From: Chlorobiota bacterium
Lineage (GTDB): Bacteria > Bacteroidota > Bacteroidia > Bacteroidales > Prolixibacteraceae
Direction: 5' to 3'
NCBI GenBank assembly: GCA_013152355.1
Contig: JAADGO010000217.1
Location: forward strand, 6,914-43,688
DNA: 36,775 nucleotides
The number at the start of each line of letters is the position of its first letter. Position 1 is the stretch's first letter. The translations under genes were made by a program, and so were the position numbers. Shown here piece by piece: positions 28,356 to 36,775 of this stretch. The notes under the pieces were generated by a model, which searched no databases, was not told where the DNA came from, and saw nothing but the letters and a program-made list of their open reading frames with translations.

Positions 28356-29039
28356 TTATTTTAACGAAAGGTCATACATCAATTTTAAATAGGGTATTAA
28401 TACCTGGCTGGGCCGGTTGTATTTATGCTTGTCGGTAATATAGCTGCCAATAGTAAAATCTAATTTCTGTTTCTCTATCCCGAATGCAACGTTAAAAGCC
28501 GAAAACTGGAAATCCCCACTGGTAGTTGAATAAAGAGGTTCTCCATTGTATTCCCCGGTCTGCCTGGTATATGAATAATCAGTACCCCTGTTCATCAACG
28601 AATAACCAAGGCACAAATTCAAAGCATAATCATTTTTGAGATTGAATGATTTTTTCAGGATAAAATGATAATCGGTAATTAAATCATTAACTGATTTGTT
28701 AACCGATGCTGTATTAGGGTGTAACAATTGCGTGTCAAAATAAATATGGTCGTACCTGAACGATTGGGAGAAAATGAGCGATGAGTTGATTTTCGCGAAA
28801 TGGTACGAAATATTATAACCAACCGCAGTGCCACTCAGTTGCGGGTCTTCCTCATAAAATACGGGAGTGATTATATTTTCTCCAGCCAAAGAGTTATGAA
28901 CTTTGGAAAGGTAAACAGGAGTTATCCTTTGTTCAAGTGAAACTCCAAAACTAATTCTCTTTTTTTCTGTTGCAGAACTCTGAGAGAAGGTGTTAAAGGC
29001 TAAAATGATGCCCACAAGGGTTAATTGTAATTTTTTCAT
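28356..29039 (-). CDS. Predicted outer-membrane beta-barrel-type protein of unknown function
   Basis: Signal peptide MKKLQLTLVGIILAFNTFSQS; alternating amphipathic strands, terminal ...LIPYLKLMYDLSLK. Confidence 0.7.
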   Translation of the reverse strand: MKKLQLTLVGIILAFNTFSQSSATEKKRISFGVSLEQRITPVYLSKVHNSLAGENIITPVFYEEDPQLSGTAVGYNISYHFAKINSSLIFSQSFRYDHIYFDTQLLHPNTASVNKSVNDLITDYHFILKKSFNLKNDYALNLCLGYSLMNRGTDYSYTRQTGEYNGEPLYSTTSGDFQFSAFNVAFGIEKQKLDFTIGSYITDKHKYNRPSQVLIPYLKLMYDLSLK

Positions 29040-29054
29040 GTTTGTTTCTTTAAA

Positions 29055-29086
29055 GCTGCCTAATAAAACATTATGGGGCAGCTTGA
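29055..29086 (-). promoter_or_regulatory. Strong inverted repeat AAGCTGCC...GGCAGCTT upstream of the beta-barrel gene (leader hairpin or upstream terminator)
   Basis: 8-bp perfect arms with further AATA/TTAT pairing; ends 16 bp before the minus-strand ATG. Confidence 0.45.
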
Positions 29087-29158
29087 TTATTAAAGTACGG
29101 TGTTAAACTTTATTGAATTGTTATCAACTAAATAACTTCCGGTATATTTACTTTGGTA

Positions 29159-29452
29159 TTACCCTCCATTTGTATTATTGTAAATAGTGCCAATTGAATA
29201 ACTACTATCAGCATAATCGTTTTGGTTCATAACTTCATCTTTTTGATATCTATTAAAAACGGTTAATAACACAATTGTTGTATATATAAGATAAATAATC
29301 TTAACACCTAGGATAACCGGGAAACCACTTTGCCGGGAAACCACAATCGGCTGGTTTGAATCCTGCCCTTTATAGTCAAAATAATAAAATCCGGTATTTT
29401 GGCGGTTGTAAGCATTATAACAATACCTAAAGAAGTAGCCTTCACAGCTCAC
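29159..29452 (-). CDS. Hypothetical protein (97 aa); weak ORF
   Basis: Open frame with one possible TM segment; no family recognised. Confidence 0.25.
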   Translation of the reverse strand: MSCEGYFFRYCYNAYNRQNTGFYYFDYKGQDSNQPIVVSRQSGFPVILGVKIIYLIYTTIVLLTVFNRYQKDEVMNQNDYADSSYSIGTIYNNTNGG

Positions 29453-29581
29453 AGTGTATAGCCCAACGCCTGCTGCCAGCCCTGCATTCCGTGCCCCCGG
29501 TATACTTAATCTGCCATTAAGCCGTTATTATTTATATTCTAAAAAATTAAATTTACTTTTGCTTTCTGTAATTCAGTAAAT

Positions 29582-31576
29582 ATGAGAGGTGTCAGATTAG
29601 TAGTATTTGCAGTAATAGTAGTAAGTTTAGGGGGATGCACAGCCACCCGGCTGGGGCGTATTGCCCAGGACTCTTATAAAATTGGCGAGTATTACAAGGC
29701 CATTGAGAAATACCGAAAAGCCAACAGAAAAGAAAAAGACCGGGCAAAAAGAGCTGAATATGTATATTCAATTGCTGAATGTTACAGGTGTATTGGCGAT
29801 TACGAACGGGCAGCATTATATTATAAAAATGCGATTAGGAGGAACTACCCCGAGCCGAAAGCGTTGTTATACTATGCCGAGATGTTGCGTACATCGCAAA
29901 AATACGAAGAGGCACTGGAAAGTTACAGGGCTTACCTGGATTCGGTGCCGGGCAACCAGGTAGCATTGAATGGTATAGAGTCGATCAGGATGACACAATA
30001 CTGGATGGAGAACCCCACCCGGCACATTGTGAATGCAGTGAAAGAGCTGAATTCACGTGAAAGTGATTACTGCCCTGTTTTTGTTGCCGGCCGCGATAAT
30101 GAGATTATTTTCACATCGACCAGGAAAGCTGCTACAGGGAAAAAGAAAAGCATGATTACCGGGCAGGACTATGCCGACCTTTTCAGGGCCCGCTTTGCAA
30201 TACAACGGCAAAAATGGGCGGAGCCACAACTGCTGGATATTAACTTAGTAATCAATACAGGCGATGAAGAGGGTGCTGCCACCCTTTCGGAGAATGGTGA
30301 ACAAATGCTTTTCACCAGGTGTCGTTACGATAAAAGCCAAAACCTCGGCTCTGAAATATTCACAACCTCACAATCAAGGGGTTCTTTTTCGCAGCCCGTT
30401 AAAGTAGAGTTGGTTGGCGACAGTATTATTGCAGCCCACCCGGCTTTGTCGCCCGATGGCTCGGTATTATATTTTGTCACCGATAAAATTGGGGGTTTTG
30501 GAGGGAAAGATATCTGGGCCGCTGAAAAAAGTGGTGGTTCATATAAAAACCCGGTCAACCTGGGTCCTGCTATAAACACCCCCGGCGATGAGATGTTCCC
30601 TTTCGTGAGAGATAATGGTGAGCTATATTTTTCGTCCAATTACCATATAGGGATGGGAGGCCTTGATATTTTCAAAGCTGTAAAAGATGAAGAGGGGAAC
30701 TGGCAGGTTGAGAATATGGGGACGCCTGTCAATTCGCCTGCCGACGACTTTGGGATTGCATTTGTACAGGGTAAAAACCAGGGCATGTTTTCATCCAACA
30801 GGAAAGGCTCCAGGGGCGATGACATTTATTCATTTGTTGTCCCGCCTAAGATATTCCAGGTAACCGGCGAGATTTACGATAAAGAAACCGGAAAAAAATT
30901 GGATGGGGCTACCATCAGGATAATAGGTACCGATGGGACATACCTGAAAATGCGGGCTCAAGACGGTAAGTTCCAGATGAAACTAAAACCCGATGCCGAA
31001 TATATCTTCGCAGGGTTCAAAGAAGGTTATTTGAATGACAAAGCCCGTGAGTCGACCATTGGGCTTAAAGACAGCAAAGACTTTCGGGTAGAACTATACC
31101 TGACCTCTACCGATGCTCCGATTAAAGTTGAAAACATAAACTATGAATTCGGGAAATGGGACTTGCTGCCTGAATCGATTACAGCCCTTGATACACTGAT
31201 ACAGGTACTTACACTCAATCCGACTATTACGATTGAGCTAATGTCGCATACCGACCATGTTGGAAGCGACCAGTTTAACTTCGATTTATCGCAGAAACGC
31301 GCCCAGGTGGTTGTCGATTACCTGATTTCAAAAGGTATAAACCCACAACGCCTGGTTGCAAAAGGCTATGGCGAAACATGGCCTAAAAAAGTAACCCGGA
31401 AAATGGCAGGGAAATATAAATTCCTTAAAAGGAACGATGTGCTGACTGAAGATTTTATTAATAAGCTGGATACTGAAGAGCAGAGGGAACAGGCACGGCA
31501 AATCAACAGAAGGACGGAATTCAGGGTGCTTTCAACCGATTTCCATGAATCATACGAAGAAACCCCGGAGAAATAG
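29582..31576 (+). CDS. TPR + WD40-like (PD40) + carboxypeptidase-regulatory-like + OmpA family lipoprotein, PorE-like architecture
   Basis: Lipobox SLGGCT; TPR-like repeats; PD40 segments ALSPDGSVLYFVTDKIGGFGGKDIW; VTGEIYDKETGKKLDGATIRI; OmpA motif IELMSHTDHVGSDQFNFDLSQKRAQVVVDYLISKGI. Confidence 0.88.
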   Translation: MRGVRLVVFAVIVVSLGGCTATRLGRIAQDSYKIGEYYKAIEKYRKANRKEKDRAKRAEYVYSIAECYRCIGDYERAALYYKNAIRRNYPEPKALLYYAEMLRTSQKYEEALESYRAYLDSVPGNQVALNGIESIRMTQYWMENPTRHIVNAVKELNSRESDYCPVFVAGRDNEIIFTSTRKAATGKKKSMITGQDYADLFRARFAIQRQKWAEPQLLDINLVINTGDEEGAATLSENGEQMLFTRCRYDKSQNLGSEIFTTSQSRGSFSQPVKVELVGDSIIAAHPALSPDGSVLYFVTDKIGGFGGKDIWAAEKSGGSYKNPVNLGPAINTPGDEMFPFVRDNGELYFSSNYHIGMGGLDIFKAVKDEEGNWQVENMGTPVNSPADDFGIAFVQGKNQGMFSSNRKGSRGDDIYSFVVPPKIFQVTGEIYDKETGKKLDGATIRIIGTDGTYLKMRAQDGKFQMKLKPDAEYIFAGFKEGYLNDKARESTIGLKDSKDFRVELYLTSTDAPIKVENINYEFGKWDLLPESITALDTLIQVLTLNPTITIELMSHTDHVGSDQFNFDLSQKRAQVVVDYLISKGINPQRLVAKGYGETWPKKVTRKMAGKYKFLKRNDVLTEDFINKLDTEEQREQARQINRRTEFRVLSTDFHESYEETPEK

Positions 31577-31767
31577 GATCAGATGGAGAAGTTGTGGGGA
31601 AAGGACTTTCCCAAAAAGATAAATACCAAATAAGGAATAAGGAATATCCAAATAAGGGGCAGATGCCAACTTTTAAGTTGCTTGTTCAGATTGGCTAAGA
31701 GACTGTTTAGTCCACAACTTTATGAAATGACTGGAAAAATAGTTGACGGTGAGAGACTGCTCAAGAA

Positions 31768-32943
31768 TCAAATACTTTGAAATGCAGCTTTGATCCTTTC
31801 CAGGGCTTCCTCCAGAATACTTCCGGGGCAGCCAATATTTATCCTTAAATAACCTTCGCCGCCGGTTCCAAACCGGTCACCATTGTTTAAGCCTACTTTT
31901 GCTTTTTCGGACATAAATTTAAACAGCTCTTTATCGTTCATGCCATAAGCATTAAAATCGAGCCATACGAGGTAGGTTGCTTCGGGCTTCATCACTTTTA
32001 CCTTTGGCAGGTTTTGCTCAAAAAAGCCCTCTAAAAGCCGGTAATTGCCCTGAATGTATTCCAGCAACTGCCTCAACCAGTTATCGCCATGAGAATAGGC
32101 AGCTTCCATTGCAACGGTGCCAAAAATATTCCCCATGCCAATGTGCCCCACATTTAAAGTCCTTTCGTAACGGGCAAATTTAACCTTATCAGGAATAATA
32201 ACAATGGAAGACGACAGTCCGGCAATATTGAATGTTTTACTGGGAGCCATACAAATTACGCAATTTTTAGCCAGCTCCTCTGAGATTGTTGCAACCGGGG
32301 TATGTTTATAACCTTTATAAACCAGGTCGGAATGAATCTCGTCAGATACGATCAGGATATTGTTTTCCAGGCAGACATTCCCCAGTTCTGTCAATTCTTC
32401 TTTCGACCATACCATCCCCCCCGGGTTCTGAGGGCTGCAAAGCAACAAAATTTTGGTGTCCCTGTCAATTTTTGCTTTCAGGTCGTCAATATCGAAATAG
32501 TACCGCCCATTCCGCAGTTTCAAAGGATTCTCCACCATCTTCCGCTTTGTGCCTTTTACACAATCGAAAAACGGGAAATAGACCGGAGGCTGTACAATAA
32601 CCCCATCCCCTGGTTTCGAGAATGTTTCAATTGCAAATGTCAATGCCGATACAACACCAGGGCTAAACGATATCCAATTTTTTTCAATGTCCCACCCATG
32701 CTGCCGTTTCATCCAGCTAATGATAGCCTCATAATAAGAATCGGGCCTAAAAGAGTACCCAAATAACTCATGCCCTGCCCTTTCCCTGATGGCATCAATA
32801 ATAAAATCAGGGCTTCTGAAATCGGTATCAGCTACCCATAAGGGTAATACATCATCGGTTTTAAAAAAACGGGAACGTAAATCCCATTTTAAACAGTTCG
32901 TCCCCGTGCGGTCGATAATCTCGTCAAAATTGTATTTTTTCAT
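31768..32943 (-). CDS. patB: PLP-dependent aminotransferase/cystathionine beta-lyase, MalY/PatB family
   Basis: LPLWVADTDFRSPDFIIDAIRERAGHELFGYSFRPDSYYEAIISWMKRQHGW, LLCSPQNPGGMVWSKEEL, VSDEIHSDLVYKGYKHTP, APSKTFNIAGL. Confidence 0.93.
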   Translation of the reverse strand: MKKYNFDEIIDRTGTNCLKWDLRSRFFKTDDVLPLWVADTDFRSPDFIIDAIRERAGHELFGYSFRPDSYYEAIISWMKRQHGWDIEKNWISFSPGVVSALTFAIETFSKPGDGVIVQPPVYFPFFDCVKGTKRKMVENPLKLRNGRYYFDIDDLKAKIDRDTKILLLCSPQNPGGMVWSKEELTELGNVCLENNILIVSDEIHSDLVYKGYKHTPVATISEELAKNCVICMAPSKTFNIAGLSSSIVIIPDKVKFARYERTLNVGHIGMGNIFGTVAMEAAYSHGDNWLRQLLEYIQGNYRLLEGFFEQNLPKVKVMKPEATYLVWLDFNAYGMNDKELFKFMSEKAKVGLNNGDRFGTGGEGYLRINIGCPGSILEEALERIKAAFQSI

Positions 32944-32980
32944 TTTTCATAAATCAAATTCGTTCATTAGGAACCTAAAG

Positions 32981-33670
32981 TCAGGCATTAATCCTCCGCA
33001 GGTAATTTAAGTCTCCTTCAGTTTCAACTTTCAGTACAAAATCGAAACGGTTTAGGGTTAAACACAACTCAAAGTCGGCAGACGGAGCCCATCCCTGGTT
33101 TTCGGGAATAAAAAAACGTGCGCCACTCCCTTTCCTGATGGTTGCAACCATCTCCTCAAAGTTAGTTGGCCTCCCTTCAAGTATGTTTTTGATGTATTCT
33201 GCGCAAAGTGTATCTTCATCGGTAGGGTATTCACAAGCGTAGCCCATACATACCAGTGATACCTGCTGAGGTTGCCTCATCCTGATATAGTTGATAATTG
33301 CCCCGGCATTAACAAAACTCCCGGTGAGTACCTCATCGGCTTTTTTCGCATTGGCAATACCCTGTGTCCCTGAGCTGGTAGTATGGACTATGGTTTTCCC
33401 CTGTAAGTCGGCATCAATGATTTGCGAGGGTGAATTGCCAAAATTGAAACCATTTGGTTTTTTCTCGTCCCGTTCGCCAACTAAAAGAAAATCAGGGTTC
33501 TTTTCTTTTAATGAATAAGCCAGGTCAATGTTTCCTACCGGATAAATTTTCTGTGCTCCGTTATTAAATATATAACAAGCTGTTGAGAATGCCCTGAAAA
33601 CATCAATTATTATTGTTAACCCCTTCGCATGTTGCGCACCTTTAAGTAGTTGTAAAATAGTTACCTTCAT
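32981..33670 (-). CDS. comB: 2-phosphosulfolactate phosphatase family protein (ComB-like)
   Basis: TIIIDVFRAFSTACYIFNNGAQKIYPV, LLVGERDEKKPNGFNFGNSPSQI, KTIVHTTSSGTQGI, YACEYPTDEDTLCAEYI. Confidence 0.87.
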   Translation of the reverse strand: MKVTILQLLKGAQHAKGLTIIIDVFRAFSTACYIFNNGAQKIYPVGNIDLAYSLKEKNPDFLLVGERDEKKPNGFNFGNSPSQIIDADLQGKTIVHTTSSGTQGIANAKKADEVLTGSFVNAGAIINYIRMRQPQQVSLVCMGYACEYPTDEDTLCAEYIKNILEGRPTNFEEMVATIRKGSGARFFIPENQGWAPSADFELCLTLNRFDFVLKVETEGDLNYLRRINA

Positions 33671-33830
33671 TCTGAATCCCCCCTGGAAAAAGATGCAAAA
33701 ATAAGTTAATAATATGTATTAACAAAGGCATAGCCCTGCTACTAATGTTAAGTCAGGGAAACAGAATTTATGAGTGCCCGGGGAAAACATACGACACCCG
33801 TTTTAGCAATTTCTTATACGGCACTATTCA

Positions 33831-35508
33831 TTAATTGGCTGAAATAACGGTCCCCTGTTTAAAATAACCGGCATAAACATCGTCTTCGTTCAACACCTTA
33901 ATAGTTTTCAGAATCCCTTCGTCATCGTCCAGGGCAGCCCTTATAGCACCTTTCTGGTAATAATACCTTGAGACGATTTCATCTTCAAGCAATTCTTTAA
34001 TTTCCGGTTTAAAATGCTGCAGGTCTTTTTTCATATTAGGGTGTAGTTTTTCTTCAAGGGCATTAAACTCTTCTTCGGCCAGGTTATAGTATTTCTCCTG
34101 TTTTGCCGATTTAATAAGCTCCTGCAGGTATTTATTTGATTTGAGGTCGTATTTGAACCCCCGTTCTTTTACAAATGCAATAAATTCGTTGTAGATATCA
34201 TCGGTAATAACAAAATCCTCAGGCCCGGCAATTGAAGCGTGGCTATTTGCAAAGTATGTGGCAAAATCGAAAATAAGGAATTTGGTTACCAGCTTAACAC
34301 TTAAATTACTCAATGGTTCCGGTTCGACCTTCACATCGGGGACAACCCCGCCACCATCGTAAACTGTACGCCCGTTTTTTGTTTTGAATGCAGAGATCAA
34401 TGAATCGGGTATCGACCCTACACTCCCGTCTTCATTCCTGTGCGCATAATCAAGCACTTGTATGCAGCGCCCACTGGGGGTATAATATTTGGCAGTTGTA
34501 ACTTTAAGCTTTGTATTGTAGCTAAGGTCGCGTGTAGTCTGCACCAGCCCTTTCCCAAAAGTCCGTGTGCCAACAATCAGCCCCCGGTCAAGGTCTTGCA
34601 TGGCTCCGGCAACAATTTCCGATGCCGAAGCTGAATTCCGGTTGGTCAGTACTGCTATCTTAATGGTTGTGTCAATCGGGTTGGCTAATGCAATATAGGT
34701 TTTATCCCACTGTTTCACCTTTCCGATGGTGCTTACTATCTCTTCCCCTTTGTGGACAAATAAATTCATGATTTTTACGGCCTCAATCAGTAATCCTCCC
34801 GGGTTCGAGCGTAAATCCAGGATTAATGACTTCGGGTTGTGCTTTGTTTTTAATTCGATAAATGCTTTCTTCACATCGTTGCTACACCCCTGAGTGAAAT
34901 TTGTAAGCCTTATGTAAGCTGTCGATTCATCAATCATACCATAATACGGGACTGCATCGATGGAGATCTTTTCTCTGACTATTTCAACTTCGAAAGGTTT
35001 CTTTTTCCCCGGACGTTGCATCTTCAGCTTAACCGGTTTATGGGCAGGCCCTTTTAGTAAGGTGCTGACATCTTTTGTTGATTGACATACCCTTTATTTC
35101 TTTACCTGCAACTTCAATGAAAATATCTCCTGCCCTCAACCCGCTTTTTTGTGCCGGGAAGCCCTCGTATGGTTCGGAGACAACGATTTTATCATTTTGT
35201 TTCCCTATTAATGCTCCAATCCCCGCATATTCACCGGTAGTCATAAAGCGGAAATCTTCAATCTGGTCTTCCGTAATATAATTGGTGTAAGGGTCAAGCG
35301 AATTAAGCATTTCATCAATACTTGTTTTTACCAGTTTGTCGGGGTTGACCTCATCTACGTAAAAAATATTTAATTCCCGGAATAATGTGTAATAAATATC
35401 CAGGTTTTTGGCAATCTCAAAATTCTTCTGGTCGCTGGTGAAACTAATTAACCCTATTCCTGCAACAATTATTGCCAATACTATAATTGAATACTTTTTA
35501 AATTTCAT
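33831..35508 (-). pseudogene. S41 family C-terminal processing peptidase (CtpA/Prc-like), split by a 1-nt frameshift at about 35073-35076
   Basis: N-terminal ORF 35038-35508 ends ...AGDIFIEVAGKEIKGMSINKRCQHLTKRACP*; removing one A restores ...SINKDVSTLLKGPAHKPVKLKMQRPGKKKPFEV into ORF 33831-35021, which carries the Ser/Lys catalytic region NRNSASASEIVAGAMQDLDRGLIVGTRTFGKGLVQ. Confidence 0.88.
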
Positions 35509-35607
35509 TTTTTTAAATTTTATTAATTCAGCAAAATTATAAAAACTTACAACTAATTTGTGTTATCCTGAAAGAAAACAGGGTTACTAATTTAAAAGAA
35601 GTGTTAA

Positions 35608-35766
35608 TTAGTGTTTCTTAGAAAACTATATGTTTTTCAGGTGGCTTTCTAGAAAGCGTCAAGAACAAGGCTTGTGAAATCCTGAAAATCAAGGAGTTTG
35701 CTTTTGCAAATGACTGTTTTCAGGATGAGCGTAACGCAGTTATTGACGTTTTCTAAGAGGCACTAA
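35608..35766. repeat. MITE-like/structured repeat element with imperfect terminal inverted repeats (TTAGTGTTTCTTAGAAAAC ... GTTTTCTAAGAGGCACTAA)
   Basis: 17/19 match between termini; nested perfect inner repeats GCTTTCT|AGAAAGC, CGTCAA...TTGACG, ATCCTGAAAA...TTTTCAGGAT, TTTGC-TTTT-GCAAA; no ORF. Confidence 0.65.
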
Positions 35767-35857
35767 ATTAAGGTTAATCCGATTTGAAGTTTAAACCTTT
35801 ACAACACCAGGGAGTCAATAAAGGCGAAAATTAATTGAATATTTAAAAACAAGGAAC

Positions 35858-36376
35858 ATGAAAACAAGAGTTATTCGCCTGGCAGTTTTGCTAGCCCTGT
35901 TTGCAACAGCAACAATTTATGCGCAGGAGCCCGTAATGCCGGGAAATGATGGAGGTGAAATGGTTGCAGGGAATTTTGCACATCGGAATTTTCCGGGGGA
36001 GAGGCACAACAATTTATTCACCGAAGAACAAAAGGCAGCCATTAAACAGATCAGAATGAAAAGCATGAAGGACGCAAAGCCATTAAAAGACCGGCTTCGT
36101 GAACTGAATGCCCATTACCAAACACTTGTTACAGCTGAAAAAGTTGATATGGATGCTATTTATTCCAATATTGAAAAAACTGACCGGCTAAAAACAGAAC
36201 TGGCAAAGATTAAGGAAAAAGCTAATCAGGACGTACGCGCACTGTTGACCGAAGAGCAGTTGTTAAGGTTCGATAGCAGGAAAGGCAGGATGGCTGCCAG
36301 GCGGGGTATGAAAGGTAAAAGGACGGGCACATTTCATAACGCGTACAAGAAAAGGGAAGGAAGCATTTGGTATTAG
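35858..36376 (+). CDS. Spy/CpxP-family-like periplasmic protein
   Basis: Signal peptide MKTRVIRLAVLLALFATATIYAQ; FTEEQKAAIKQIRMKSMKDAKPLKDRLRELNAHYQTL...LLTEEQLLRFDSRKGRM (paired LTEEQ-type helices). Confidence 0.75.
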   Translation: MKTRVIRLAVLLALFATATIYAQEPVMPGNDGGEMVAGNFAHRNFPGERHNNLFTEEQKAAIKQIRMKSMKDAKPLKDRLRELNAHYQTLVTAEKVDMDAIYSNIEKTDRLKTELAKIKEKANQDVRALLTEEQLLRFDSRKGRMAARRGMKGKRTGTFHNAYKKREGSIWY

Positions 36377-36396
36377 AGACTGTTTAATTGTAACAC

Positions 36397-36428
36397 ATCC
36401 GGCATCAATGAGTGCCGGATTTTTTTTG
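36397..36428 (+). terminator. Rho-independent terminator downstream of the Spy/CpxP-like gene
   Basis: ATCCGGCA-tcaatgag-TGCCGGAT followed by TTTTTTTT. Confidence 0.85.
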
Positions 36429-36452
36429 CCTTATAAAAACGTTTATCGATAA

Positions 36453-36775
36453 AAATCAGGGATTCAACGAAAAATTTTGCCTGTTGAGTCGGAAAATACA
36501 ATCACCGGCGATGAACTGGATATAAAAGTAAGCAGCGGCGGCGATGTGAAAATGGAAGTAAAAGTCGTGAAACTGAAGGTAAAGTCAAGCAGTGGCTCCG
36601 ATGTTAAATTAACCGGAATTGCAAAAGAGTTTGATGCGGATGCAAGTAGTGGAAGTGATATTCATGCAGCAGGACTGAAAACCAAATATTGCCGGGTTGA
36701 GGTGAGCAGTGGCAGCGATGCAAGTGTTTATGTAACTAATGAATTATATGCCAGGGCTAGTAGTGGTGGAGACAT
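36453..36775 (+). CDS. SSGSD-repeat (DUF2807/head-GIN or adhesin-like) protein fragment; no good start, runs off the right edge
   Basis: Hand translation: ...VESENTITGDELDIKVSSGGDVKMEVKVVKLKVKSSSGSDVKLTGIAKEFDADASSGSDIHAAGLKTKYCRVEVSSGSDASVYVTNELYARASSGGD; in-frame TAA at 36450-36452, no ATG with signal sequence. Confidence 0.6.

Noticed and set aside
32302-32766. 154-aa plus-strand ORF
   Set aside because: Antisense to the PatB-type gene; no recognisable domain.
35073-35076. Programmed ribosomal frameshift in the S41 gene
   Set aside because: The required shift is +1 at only four A residues, without a classical slippery heptamer or clear stimulatory element; an indel or sequencing error is simpler.
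36500-36775. Short-period tandem DNA repeat or CRISPR-like array
   Set aside because: The repeated AGCAGTGGC units encode SSGSD rungs in one reading frame with diverged codons; no spacer/repeat structure.
1-36775. Defence island, prophage or biosynthetic gene cluster
   Set aside because: No nuclease/methylase, phage structural, NRPS/PKS or toxin-antitoxin signatures were seen; only one decayed transposase.

Overview
This window reads as ordinary Bacteroidota chromosome, with about 25 genes recognisable by family. The assignment rests on T9SS/gliding genes, DUF2723, PspC/PadR and TAnnTTTG-type promoters. From left to right it contains: (i) a ferredoxin divergent from a Crp/Fnr regulator, followed by pgeF; (ii) a DUF2723 membrane protein translationally coupled to a polysaccharide deacetylase; (iii) a small exported protein, PadR and PspC stress-type operon with a clear palindrome over its probable promoter; (iv) a probable peptidoglycan-sugar recovery locus, made of a fused GH3 (NagZ-like) + beta-lactamase-fold protein divergent from a DUF1343/NamZ homologue and an SSS transporter; (v) a beta-helix lipoprotein and an endonuclease/exonuclease/phosphatase protein; (vi) cca/HD, thioredoxin and murF; (vii) a gldJ, porU, porV type IX secretion/gliding locus, with a PorE-like OmpA protein further downstream; (viii) ispF, a CoA-binding protein and a decayed IS1182-type transposase; (ix) PatB, ComB and a frameshifted S41 protease; (x) a ~160-bp MITE-like structured repeat, a Spy/CpxP-like protein and a 5'-truncated SSGSD-repeat (DUF2807-like) frame. 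I found no CRISPR array, rRNA, tRNA, prophage or clear defence system. The best leads are the fused NagZ/AmiE-like + NamZ + transporter arrangement, the PadR-operon operator, the MITE-like element, and a dispersed AGAGACTGTTTA motif. I do not see strong evidence for a wholly undescribed system.
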